Assembly (NCBI GenBank): GCA_029204225.1
Contig: CM055103.1
Span: forward strand, 67,001-131,000
DNA length: 64,000 nucleotides
Direction of reading: 5' to 3'
Source: Diphasiastrum complanatum
Taxonomy: Eukaryota > Streptophyta > Lycopodiopsida > Lycopodiales > Lycopodiaceae
The notes below the pieces were generated by a model. It saw only the letters and a list, made by a program, of their open reading frames with translations. It was not told the DNA's origin and did not search any database. The position numbers were made by a program, and so were the translations under genes. Within the stretch, counting starts at the first letter, position 1; each line of letters begins with the position of its first letter. Below, piece after piece: positions 23,174 to 33,640 of this stretch.

Positions 23174-23872
23174 TGATGGCATGACGTCAGTAGATACTCC
23201 CTAGGTTGTGGCTAATCTATCACTCTTGTAATTCTCTGGTTAGTTGTAGATGCTTAATCACTCTAATCTTAGATTTACATAGAGAGACCATACTTACTGG
23301 ATCATACTTGACATATAGATCAAAACAAAATACACAGAGTGTAACAAAGTGAAGAAGTCTAATGCTAGTAAGCAATCAAGACGATATACAAAATACATGT
23401 CTGCCTGCGCGCGAAGACAATTTTGTCTAGGATTAGAAGATCCAACTGTTTGCTAGTGAAGTGAGACTACTACTCATGAAAGAACAGTGTTTCTTTCACG
23501 CCAACGCACTGCGTGGATTCGCATGCCGTGCTTGAAAAAATTTAGAGAAAATTAATATAGATTATTTTCTTGTTGTGTCTGATCTTGGATGTTGAATGCT
23601 TATGCTGATATTTCATATGTCTGAACTTTCTTGTTCATTTTGAATTCTGCACTTTGGTTGAAACTTTGTTGAACGCTGCATTTATGTTATGAACGTAGAT
23701 CAGCAGTGATTGACTACACTCTGGAGGATTGTAGGAGCGATTCAGCTAGCAATGTCCAGCGGTCACATCTGAACTTCATCCGAGCTGAAGAAAGTCGTGA
23801 TTGATTCGCCTTTGCAAAAGTTTCGCAAATCCGACAAATTCCTCATCAGTCAATCACTTTTCTTTCTCATCA
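23174..23872 (+). repeat. Copia 3' LTR, including inverted arm (right)
   Basis: The right end CTCATCA at 23872 matches the end of the LTR next to the PBS at 21086. The left end is placed at TGATGG (23174), which would give short inverted ends TGATG/CATCA; this is tentative because no purine tract precedes it. The part 23410-23872 is the arm that pairs with 21086-21548. Immediately right lies unrelated copia linker/RT sequence. Confidence 0.6.
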
Positions 23873-23879
23873 GGAAGAA

Positions 23880-24545
23880 CTTGGACAGCCAAGTGCGGTG
23901 TCGGAGGATCTTGAACAACAAATTGTAAGAAGAGACATGGTTGTTGGACATCCCAAAACAGTCCCATGGTGGCTGTTGTCGACTTTGCAAGACAACAAAC
24001 TAAGTTCATTTTATGATGGGAAGACATGTGCCTCTGCAAAATTAGTGGACTATGCTGATTTTTCAGATTTTGCTCTTACATCTCATGGAGATGTTGCAGA
24101 AGAACCTGTTTTCTATGAGCAGGCAAGGGAGTAAAATGTTGGGAGGATGCGATGGAAGATGAGCATGACTCACTTATGAAGAACCAGATTTGGGTTCTTG
24201 TTGATCTTCCTCATGGGAAGAAGGCAATTGGTTCTAAATGGGTATACAAAATCAAGTATAAGGCAGATGGTACCATTGAAAGGTACAAGGCAAGGCTCGT
24301 TGCCAAAGGCTATGCTCAACAAAAGGGGATTGATTATGAGGAGACTTTTTCTCCTACTGCTCGAATGACTACCGTGAGGGTAGTAACCTCTTTGGCTACC
24401 CACTTTGGTTGGCATTTGTGGCAACTTGACATAAAGACAGTATTCTTCAATGGTGATCTCAATGAGGAAGTGTACCTTCAACAACTTGTTGGTTTCATTA
24501 GAGGAGTTCTCAATATCAAAAAGACCCTTTGTAAAGATACTTTTA
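23880..24545 (+). pseudogene. Copia linker and RT N-terminal part
   Basis: Linker residues (LGQPSAVSEDLEQQIVRRD) are followed, after a stop at 24132, by RT: NQIWVLVDLPHGKKAIGSKW, YKARLVAKGYAQQKGIDYEE, FSPTARMTTVRVV and QLDIKTVFFNGDLNEEVYLQ. The first catalytic Asp is present. The frame ends at about 24545 in a T-rich stretch, before the YVDD region. Confidence 0.8.
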
Positions 24546-24917
24546 TTTTTTTTCTTTAGTTTCGACCGTCAGCAGGCCCAATCAAAATGCACAGATTTGA
24601 AATCTACGTAACGTAGTTCAAATTAACTAAAAAATAAAAATACAATATAGAAAACTCTGAAATTTGTGTCTGGGCAGCATGGACGTATCCCATTGGTTTC
24701 TTTTTCCTGTCCGACACGTGCTAATCTGTCCGATGTCAATATCTCAAGTTAAATTTACTAACTATACTAGTTACAGTTATAGAAATATAATATGTACAGT
24801 TACATAAAATATGGTATACGCAGTAACTGTGACTATGTTGGCATTCAAGTGATACGAAAAATTAAAATTAAGTAACATATCAGAAAGATTTTTGGCACCC
24901 AAGCTTTGAAAATAACA
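24546..24917. other. AT-rich upstream region of gene i
   Basis: No coding frame. It contains one CACGTG-bearing string (GACACGTGC at 24714) and AT-rich stretches, and precedes the first ATG of gene i. No terminal inverted repeat matching the right side of the gene cluster was found. Confidence 0.4.
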
Positions 24918-26280
24918 ATGGCGAGGAGACCCAGATCTACAATCGATTATGTGATTCTTTACAATGAGAAAGATGAAGCTGATAACTGGAAGCCAACAAA
25001 ATATACGAAGAACTCATGGGTATTGCTGCATCCATCATCAAAGGGCAATTTTTGACAAAAGAAAAGAGCAAAAATGACTTAGAAATCTTATTGGAAAGCA
25101 AAAAATTTGGAGTTTAAGACTACCCCGGGAGGTCAATCGATATCAGAAGTCTTTATGCAACATGTATATATGCATTCAGAAATCAAAGTACATGACTCAT
25201 GATCATCAAAAATGTAATTGTAAGTATATCAAAACATATGCATCTACAGCAATCATAGGTGATTTCCTTTATTGATGCTCTTCAGATTATGATTTAAATG
25301 CTTCAACATTGTTTTTTTCTTTCAGATTTATATCCATCATGCATAAGTGAATGGGAGCCCACACAATCACTTGCAGGAATATTAGACATGATTTGCTCTG
25401 ATGTTGGAAAGCTACAATACAAAGGAAGAAGTCCAAAGGAATTTGCAGATTGTGGTATCTATTTTTATGAATCTTTATATACGCCACAAACAGATGGAGG
25501 TTTTGGTAAGCTCAAAGCAATTCCATTGCCTAGTTTCAAAGTGATGAGTGGCCTACTCCTGACAGCATTGTTTCTGAATCCTTGAGATGCAAGCTACTCA
25601 TTGATATTAAAAATGCTATGAAGATAAGCACATGCTCCAAAATTGTTCACCTAAGTTGGTTTATCTCATTGCATACATTTGTTGATTTTTTCTCGAGTGC
25701 TAGTGTTCGTAGGACACCAACTTTATTTGTTTGCAAGGATTTATCAGATGAGACTTTGTCAGATCTCATGGATCAAGGCTGGGATAGTAAAACAAATAAT
25801 GACATAGAATGCAGGATTAAAAAGTCCTCAATGATCTTTTGTTATCATATCGAAAAGCAAATGCTCAGTCTCACATTTAGCTACCAGAGATACAAGAAAA
25901 TTGAAGGTACATGGCTACCACTAGATCAAGACTTTGAACTAAATGGTCACACAAACCGAATGGAGATAAGCATTATCTACAATGAGGAATATTTGACTAT
26001 GGTTGAGGTGGAAGAGCACTGGAAGCTTGATTTTATCAGAACATAGCTCATGTTATTACAAACCAATCTACCAACATATTTCAGATTTATCATCAACGGA
26101 AGACTTGTAAGTACTTTATGTTTATTGCCATTTCAAAATAGAACAAAATAATAGAAAATGTCATCATTTACAATTGCACATTCACTAATATTTGCCATGT
26201 CACAGATGCGAAAAAGACAGGAGCTGATAACGTGCTGCAAAGATCTACCTACAACAATCACCATTGTGGGAGAACAATAG
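24918..26280 (+). pseudogene. Cassette gene i: unrecognised protein, possible ubiquitin-like end
   Basis: The first ATG at 24918 gives MARRPRSTIDYVILYNEKDE. A GT-AG intron lies at about 25219-25327, with a second at about 26107-26209. Exon 2 encodes SEWEPTQSLAGILDMICSDV, then FADCGIYFYESLYTP, FVDFFSSASVRRTPTLFVCK, DLSDETLSDLMDQGWDSK and PLDQDFELNGH. The C-terminal 75 residues (MEISIIYNEEYLTMVEVEE, then LPTYFRFIINGR, then after the intron MRKRQELITC) alternate like a beta-grasp/ubiquitin-like fold; this is judged by eye only. Frameshifts near 25060 and 25580 and a stop at 26046 break it. The copy at 37300-38250 confirms the conserved blocks. Confidence 0.55.
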
Positions 26281-26475
26281 TTTCAATTAGACTTTAGTAA
26301 AAATCTGTGTATACACCCTTTCATTCAATAAATGTCAGCCCAAGTTGGGCATCTATACATGTATTTTGTGCTCTCAAATTCATAAACTAGAGCAGCATTT
26401 GATATATCAATGTATATTTTTCTATGAAGTCTATACATATAATTTTGTTCTATGCTATCTATATTTTTTCTGATC

Positions 26476-28191
26476 TTAATTTAGTACAATTACATCATCC
26501 TTTGCACCATCATCAATAACGGGAGACTGAAGCCTTGCCCGAACCAGTATACTCAGGATAATTTCTTGTCTAAATCTATACACCTGGCTTGATGTGTACT
26601 CAAGAAGTGTAAACTGCAAAATAGAACATTCATATATTAGTAATGGCCAATAACATCACCAGAATAGAAAACTAATCATGATTCCAAAATAAGAATAAAT
26701 AGAATTTATTACCTTAGAAATATCAACATCTTGTTGAAGGATGAATCACTCAAAAAACAGCTTGGCATTGTACAATGTGTACCACCCACAGTTGAATGAA
26801 TCATTTTGCTGGGGTGACTGCAAAATAATTCAGCACAAAAGAAATCAATTATGAAACAGAATGAATTAGATTGAAAATATTTCATTAGAATACTGATTTC
26901 AAAATGCTATAAAGAAAGAAGAGTTTACCTCCAAGCTAACGATCTGCCAGTCCACAGAATGGGAAACGTCTATAGGAATATATTTACTTAGATATGGAAT
27001 GAATATATATACATCCTTATGTGTATTTCTCGCAGAATTCATCTTGACACAAAAACATTTAATAATATTATTTACAGATCTCTTAATAGAGATAAGGTTT
27101 AAACTCCAGTGGTCACTGCAAAATAAGATTGAAAGTACTTTAGCGGCAATTCTGAGAACTATTTAAATTGAAAATGTCAATGTTAATGCATAAAACAGGA
27201 AGAAGCACTTAATATATCTTACTTGGTAAGATAAGGAATGACCAGATACTTTGTTGCTGGTGTGAATCCACTTGTCAGACACTATGACAATGTGTCATTA
27301 TTCTCCTTGAAGGCCTGGAGCAGAAAGTTACTCAGCACCAGCAACTCGTTTGATGAATCTCTTGCAATGTCAAATTGTAAGAGTGTCAGCTCGGACTCTA
27401 TCACAGGATCACTGATAGAAGTCCATCTGTCTTTGAGATCCAGGCAATCTAGAACTCTAAAATTAATACTAAAATCAAGTTCTTCTAGTCTAAAACAAAA
27501 AGGAGTACCAATTGTATCTATAGCATCCGATATGTCTTTCTCAAATTTATGATAATCATATAGAAATTGGGAGGAGAGGAGGAGGAGGTGGAAGTGTAGT
27601 ATCTATAGCAATATTAGGAGTATCCAAAACAAAGATAGCTATATTTACAGCATTATCAACAGCAGCATTATCTACAATGGATTCTGGGATAGGCTTCACT
27701 TTCTTAGGAGCACGGTTGGGGGCTGTCTGCTTCCTAGGACGTTTCGTAGGAAGATGAGTCCTATCTACAGGAGTTGGTCTAGGATCAGCAGGTTGAGATA
27801 CATGTAACCTACAATACCTATCCCTCATTCTCATCAGAAGCTGAAAATCCTTGGGCATTATGGTAACCCTCTTGGTATGGATGGCAAGCAAAAAAGAATC
27901 CTCAAAAAAAAGGCTAAAATAGTCTTCAGCAGCCTCCTGAAGCCACTGAAGGGCACTCGGTGTGAAGCTAACGTGCTCTCCGAGATCATTTCTTGTTATG
28001 TTCCGGACAGCACAGTAGAATGGAGCTCTTGGGATCAATAGAGCTGTTGACCTCTGATACTTGCGTATCTCAGAGAGCCACCTGCTACGGGTGCACGTTC
28101 TAGGTCTAGCAGGGGGTGTGATGGCAACCGCAGGAGATGAGGATGAGCTAGGAGAGAAGAAGTCTTTCCTTGTCTGCTTTCTCCTATCCAT
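26476..28191 (-). pseudogene. Cassette gene ii: CENH3-like histone H3 fold followed by Ulp1/C48 protease
   Basis: Four exons on the - strand: 28191-27223, 27115-26929, 26817-26713 and 26613-26476, all with GT-AG borders that keep frame. Residues 1-9 (MDRRKQTRK) resemble the H3 tail start. Residues 38-128 are a histone fold: EIRKYQRSTALLIPRAPF, VRNIT, LQEAAEDYF, FFEDSFLLAIH, KRVTIMPKDFQL. LLIP, AAEDY, KDF and a loop 1 one residue longer than in H3 are CENH3-like. A Pro-rich linker follows. After a one-base frame slip at about 27560 come EKDISDAIDTIGTPFC and the Ulp1 core: PYLTNDHWSLN (catalytic His across the first splice), KMNSA (Asp now Asn) and SPQQNDSFNCGW (Gln and Cys). In-frame stops occur in exons 1 and 3. 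It would act on SUMO-like conjugates in chromatin; that role is inferred. Confidence 0.7.
27695..28191 (-). other. Histone H3-like (CENH3-type) domain of gene ii
   Basis: This stretch of exon 1 is fully open. Compared with plant H3 and CENH3 it retains alphaN (EIRKYQRSTALLI), alpha1 (PFYCAVRNIT), an extended loop 1, alpha2 (SALQWLQEAAEDYFSLFFED), loop 2/alpha3 (AIHTKRVTIMPKDFQL). It lacks the usual C-terminal RRIRGE end and instead continues into a Lys/Pro-rich linker (TKRPRKQTAPNRAPKKVKP) that could serve as a nuclear localisation signal. Confidence 0.85.
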
Positions 28192-28259
28192 GGGTGTGAA
28201 CTATGTGATAGCGGACTTGTGCGTGAAGGTTAGGATGAGAAGGAAGGGATGATAAAGAA

Positions 28260-29023
28260 CTCGTAGAGGACCGCTATGTACGGACAGAATGTACGGTATA
28301 TCGGACCTATGCGAGCCGATTATCAGAGAGAATGATTAGATTTGAGGAAAGATGCACAAGTGCGATATGGGGTGACACGTAGGAAGACGTATCGGACCTG
28401 TGTGCATGGAAGGTAGTAGGAGGAATTTTGATCGTGAAGGGCGCGCACAAATGTGATATGCGGAGCGAAAAAAAAAGTGAAAAAAATTCATCAAAATTTG
28501 TGATTTTATATCGGGGTTCGCACATGCGAAAGAACGTCATGTCACATGTGTGGGAGTTGTACAGACAAATGCAAGAGTGACACATGTCACTCTGTCACAC
28601 TACACGTGTGGGATTTGTACGATCGAATGCGAGAGCGACACGTGTTTATAAGCACTCAAATGAACATGCGACACGTGTCTAGGTGTTATTTCACACGTGT
28701 GTAGGTGTCATCTCACACGTGCCTGTGCCTGTTGTCAAACTGAAAGTAGACACATGTCATAAGTCCGTTGAACACACGTGCGAAAATTTAGTATAAATGG
28801 CACGGAAATTGAATAATTTTTTACCTTTTGCGTTCTCGAAATTTGAGACATATCGCTTTTGTGCACGCTCATTTCTGTCCGTTTGCTTGCAAGTATACCT
28901 ACTCGCACACAAGTGCGATATTCTGTATATGTATGCCGTACATATCCATCTTCTGTGCCATTTTGATTGTTAGTTTTGGTTCGGTTCTCCCGCGCGCACA
29001 AGTGCGATATTCACGCTACTGCC
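28260..29023. promoter_or_regulatory. Bidirectional promoter between genes ii and iii
   Basis: A - strand TATAAAA lies at 28504-28510 for gene ii and a + strand TATAAAT at 28792-28798 for gene iii. Between them (28550-28780) are about nine palindrome-like strings of the type CACACGTGTG or CACATGTG (G-box/E-box-like). A second motif, GCACAAGTGCGATAT, occurs at 28354, 28445 (one variant), 28905 and 28997, with the inverted form ATATCGCTTTTGTGC at 28850. The same GCGATAT core recurs upstream of the paralogous gene at 40410-40585. Confidence 0.6.
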
Positions 29024-30505
29024 ATGGCCTCTTCCTCATCATCCTCACGAGAATCAGGCTTGAGTTCATTTCTGAGTGAATTTGGAATTACTAAAAATCT
29101 GGACTACTTCCATAGCCTATTCAGGCCATATCTACATGTTTTCAGGACTGCACAACCAAATTCTAACGTATTTTATGAACATTATGTCAGATTCAGAGAT
29201 ATACTTAGCAAGCTTGTTTTCTCCATAGGTCAACTCCAGTACATGCATTATACTGATCTTGTTAATTTCTTCCCAGCTTTTAGACATAGACTGAATAGAA
29301 TGTTTACCAAATTGTTTGATCTTTTCAAAAGTAGTTCTATGTGTCCGTATTGCAACAAGAAATGTCGATTGGTTGAATATCATAGTGGTTTCATACTTTT
29401 TCTTTTAGTTCAGATCCCAGATGATGATGAGTTTCCTGTTGCTGACCCTCCTTTTGCACCTTCCTCTGTTCAGTCAGCCATTAAGGATATCAGTCACTTT
29501 TTTATCGACACTCCTGATAAAGAAAGTGACTTCATTGATTTAAATACTGATGTTCTCCGAGATTCTTTCATTGACGAAAATACATCTGATGATGAATCCA
29601 GGTCTATGGAGGATTCGAAATGTCTTTTCAATTTGTCTGTATATTATATTAATGACGATGTATATTTACTACTGCTGATTTATGTAAATTTTTTGACTAT
29701 CGTGAGGATGAGGTTCTATGCTTATTATCCGGCACAATTTCCGAATTCTCCGACTTTGTAGATTTTGAGACAGATGACCTTGTTGTTGATGATGAGGAGG
29801 GTCTTATGACCGGTGAAGAATGTCTGAATAAGAGTTTATCAAATATAGCTGAGGATGGGCGAGGCAGACCATCCGATGAAGAATTCACGACATTTCAATC
29901 CCAGATGGGCTTCCCTCGTCCATCATTAATGCATTTCACTGATGATTCCACTTCAGTACGTGATCATTATATTGATCATCCTAATTTAGTTGTTGTTGAT
30001 GATGAAGAATGTGTACGTGTTTAATCTTCCTTGCAATTGAATGTTTTCAATCACTGAATGTGTTTTTGCTAACATATTTCCTATTGCAGGATGCTCTCAT
30101 AATAGATGATTTTGCTGTGAGACAAGGTAATTTCAGACAACACGCATCTTCATTCCAGAGGGACAATGGACTGGGCCACTATTTTCGGCATTTCTTGAAG
30201 AGTGAGATCTGTATTGCTCATTCCAAGCTGAGCCCAGTCGGGGAGACTCTTATAATTTTATTTAGGAGGACATAAATTTGTTAAGACAAATAAAATCATT
30301 TTTGTCAAAAGATCATGTTTTGAACATTTTAGGCTTTACTGATGGGAATGTTCCTTTAAGGAGCTCCCATTATTCATTGTATTCCACTTATATTGAGCTT
30401 AGTGAAAATAAGGATAATGCACATCTATTAGATGCATACGCTAGCAGAGAATTTCTTCATGACAATACTACCATAGAATCTGATACAAGATCTGATGATG
30501 AATAG
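29024..30505 (+). pseudogene. Cassette gene iii: Ser-rich start, Cys pair, acidic protein
   Basis: The ATG at 29024 gives MASSSSSSRESGLSSFLSEF. Helical and aromatic-rich sequence follows (YFHSLFRPYLHVFRT, HRLNRMFTKLFDLFK), then a CPYC/KKC cluster at 29340 that could bind zinc. A long acidic part has repeated DDE runs (DFETDDLVVDDEEG, VVVDDEE). The reading frame shifts once between 29640 and 29720, possibly over a small intron. A GT-AG intron lies at about 30010-30090, then DALIIDDFAVRQGNFRQHAS. A stop at about 30275 separates a last open stretch to 30505. No family recognised. Confidence 0.45.
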
Positions 30506-30638
30506 TTGACACTTTGTATAATACAATCAATACATTTACATTGGGTATTGCTCCTCTCTTGTTCAATGTATTTGCAAAGCAATTCTGAACATGTCATGAT
30601 GATCTTCTACTCAGCAATGATGATCTTCTACTCAGCAA

Positions 30639-33230
30639 TCACCTAATTTTCTCTTCTTGTATGAACTTGCATGCTTTTCTAAACTTGTTGTATTGTGTAG
30701 ACTTTGTTATATGTCGAATCTGAACTCTGCGGTAGAACCACTGAAACAATTGACAAATGTAGTTTCGTTTTTCATTGGTTCCTTCATGTTGTGTATTTCG
30801 ATGAAATGCTGCTCGTGCTTGCCAGTGTGACTTCTCCATCCCTTGTGATGACCATACACTCAAGCTTCCATATGTATTTGCAAAAAATGTTGTATGATCT
30901 CTTAGTATGTGCTGCATATGTCAAAATCATAATGTTAGTCTTATGTTTAGATCTAAATATATATGAAAATTTGAAAGCATTTTGAAAATTTTATACTAAC
31001 CATGTAATGAGTGATGTGATCTTCTCCCCATGCTTTTGATATTGCATTAACAAACTCGACACAAGTCCTTTGGACAACTTTCTTATCAATATCAGAGTAT
31101 TTTTCTTTTCTTAAAATAGCAATCATACTATCAAGCTTTTTCCATACATCAACTTTTAGTACTCTGGTTTTGCCGTCTTTCTCGAAGTCCTGAGTGGCAG
31201 CAATAATATTTGTCCAGACTGAGTGTTGAATATTAGAAGCCTTACCAGTATGATTTGATAGAAAACGACGTGCTTTTGCTCCTCCTATGCTTGGCTTAGT
31301 TGGCATGTTCTCATTCTTTCCTGAAAGCTTTTCATCTTTTTGAATTTTGACATGTCCTTTATGGAGTCCTGCTTTTGATAAAACATCTTCTAATCGAGAG
31401 ATATCTTCCTTTGCTAATGATGCTGGCTTAGTATTCCAAGCAAAAACTATATGAAGATAAATGATCTTTTCTATTAATCTAACTTCTGCATGAAGAGTGC
31501 AAACATGCACATTTTTTAAGGGAATAGACAGCACAGGCTTCCAGTTTGGATCTGCATATTCTTTAGTAATTCCTGTACTCCTAGTTACATCTTTTGCCAT
31601 TTTCATGCAGTACAAACAAGAGTGTTTTGATGTAGCACCGTGAGAGACATTATACATACATTTCAATGTTTTCAAATCACCTGCTAAGTTCCATTCAACA
31701 TTGAAGTCTCCAACTCCTGGAACATTGAAAAATCCTCCATCCATATGGTCCTTGATGATCCTAGGATAAGATGTCCTTGAGAATATCCATGATAATATAT
31801 CATGATCCTCTTTCAGCACCTGTCCAAAGAATTGATCATACTTAGTTTACAATGTATTAATACTATTCAATGAATGTAATGTAATAATGAGGCTAGTTAC
31901 TTGAAACGCTACCAACCACCATATATCATTTTCTGACTGGACATTGAATTTAAAATATTTTTGGTTCTCTGTTTGGGATAGAGCACCATTCATGAGAGTT
32001 ATACTAACCCCCCTTTCACAATTTCCGACTCATCTAACTTAAGTACTATGATTATTTTGCCATTCACCTTTTCATAGGTTATATCATAGAATGTGACGAT
32101 GTATCTCAACAAGTAATTTAGATCAACAAATAAATTGTTTGATGAATTATAGATTATCGATCTTCCATCAGTTTCAAACACCTCCTCAATATGAAATGGA
32201 GTTCCAGTGATCTTATGCACACCTATGTTTAATGTATCCCTCTCTTTCTTCAAGTGGTATGTCCTAGGGATTGGGACTTTTCTAATTTGAACTTGCTTAA
32301 AAGCTTCTCTAATTAGTTTAAATATTGTTGCATATGCTTCCCTACTAATACCTGCAAAATCACAAGCACCCTGAACTATAGTCTTATCTAAATATTTTGA
32401 ATGTCCACCATCAAAGACTCTACTATTTTACACTTTGCATTTGAAATCCTATTGTTCATCATGATACGCTCAGTGGATTTGCAAGTCAATATTGTGCCCA
32501 ATGACATTCCTAGTGAAGCATTGTCTTTAATATTCCGAGGAGCTACTAATGCAGATCTGCAAAAAAAACAGATAGTTAATAGAATATCAACATAGCTGAA
32601 ATTAAATCCAAATGTCATTAAATGCAAGGATATTCAAATTCTTTTGAAAGCATTTGAATATCCTTGCAACTTTGTCGCTTTCGCTTCTTACTTTCAAATC
32701 CACATCCTGCAGTAATTGTAAGTTTTCAATACGAATAGACTGTAAGACTGATTGCATTTGCTCTAGTTCTGATTTGATATTGATTCCTATCTCCTGTAAT
32801 GATTCATTATTTTTTTAAGTTGTTGATTTTCTTCTAACATCTTTTGGAGATGAAAATCTCTATTCTGACAATAATAGGATATCCGAATTAACTCACCTTC
32901 TAAAAAGTGAAATTTATTCATATAAAGTTGTTTTCCATGGTTTTGCAATCTTTCACAATATCCTAGTAATCCACTATGCCCATTGCATATCCATGTAACT
33001 AAATGAGTTATTGAAGAGAATGTGGGATGTGTCAAAGTGCTTGGATCTTGTGGATATAATGTTCCATCTGTCCACAAATCCACGTTTTTCTTTCCTTCTG
33101 CCCTGTAACAAGAACGATCTTCAGCAGATATTTGAACTCCTTTGCCTCATCTTCTCTGCAAAGGTGCCAAATCAACAGGGATATCCACATGTAGATGATA
33201 TAATGTCATCATCAAAAAAATAATAGAGTA
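30639..33230 (-). pseudogene. Cassette gene iv: coiled coil plus DDE transposase-like protein
   Basis: Exons on the - strand begin near 33230. The N-terminal part (LWTDGTLYPQD) runs into a coiled coil (LQKMLEENQQLKK, then ESLQEIGINIKSELEQMQ). After an intron come the blocks IIIVLKLDES (Asp at 32032-32034), VSITLMNGAL, WNLAGDLKTLKC (Asp at 31676-31678), KHSCLYCMKM, HVCTLHAEVRLIE and, in the last exon, SQGMEKSHWQARAAFHR (Glu at 30834-30836) to a stop at 30639. The spacing D, GD-K, CxxC, LHxxxR, GxEK matches an uncharacterised RNase H-fold family I have seen expanded in animal and fungal genomes; a transposase role is inferred. Frameshifts at about 32810, 32400 and 32000. Confidence 0.55.
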
Positions 33231-33299
33231 ATCACTTGCATCAAAGTACTATGACCAGATTCTATGAAGCAAAACAAAATACTCATCTTTGATTATATT

Positions 33300-33640
33300 A
33301 TATACTATGTACGATCAATCCAATCTCCATGCTTGTATGTTTGATTCAAATTTGGAAATGCCGCTCATTTTTTCATTCCAATAGGTAGTTGGCGCTCATA
33401 TTTCCATTCTCGTGGAAGGAATGCATATGTAAACATTTTGCAATTTTTTCTGATTCGAATTTGGGGATGGCGGCCATATTCTAGATCCAGTGAAAATATT
33501 GCCCTTTTTGTAACCAATGGAGTTGGGGAGGCCTTGGGAGTGGTGTGGGCAAGCAAATAAACAATATTGTTTTATTTATTTTGATATTTTTGTATATCCT
33601 ACATGGCATTCCTTAAAGGGTCTTTTTGATATTGAGAACT
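33300..33640 (-). promoter_or_regulatory. Upstream region of gene iv with imperfect direct repeat
   Basis: Two imperfect copies of TGATTCRAATTTGGRRATG followed by GC-rich CSGYCATTTT lie at 33342-33370 and 33451-33480. A TTGGCGC string (33395) between them is near the E2F consensus. All lie upstream of the - strand gene iv. Right of 33520 the sequence merges into copia remnant. Confidence 0.3.

Larger units (their letters stand above)
24900..33230. mobile_element. Four-gene cassette: histone H3-Ulp1, DDE-like protein and two partners
   Basis: Four intron-containing genes in alternating orientation: gene i (+, 24918-26280), gene ii (-, 28191-26476), gene iii (+, 29024-30505), gene iv (-, 33230-30639). 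Genes i and ii converge, ii and iii diverge from a shared promoter region, and iii and iv converge. Genes i and ii recur together at 37300-40326. A DDE-type transposase-like protein, a Ulp1-type protease and repeated presence suggest a large DNA transposon or other mobile cassette, but I found no terminal inverted repeats or target-site duplication. The boundaries are those of the genes. Confidence 0.5.

Noticed and set aside
27556-28191. Calling gene ii the authentic host CENH3
   Set aside because: It has stops and a frame slip, a non-standard C-terminus, a protease behind it and a second decayed copy nearby; a host CENH3 would be intact and intron-rich in a different pattern.
30639-33230. 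Assigning gene iv to the KDZ (Kyakuja-Dileera-Zisupton) superfamily
   Set aside because: KDZ elements can carry Ulp1-like domains, but the visible GD-K, CxxC and GxEK blocks do not match the KDZ motifs I know; the class is left open.
24546-33640. Terminal inverted repeats bounding the four-gene cassette
   Set aside because: I compared the left (24546-24917) and right (33230-33640) flanks by eye in inverted orientation and saw no convincing match, so no ends are claimed.
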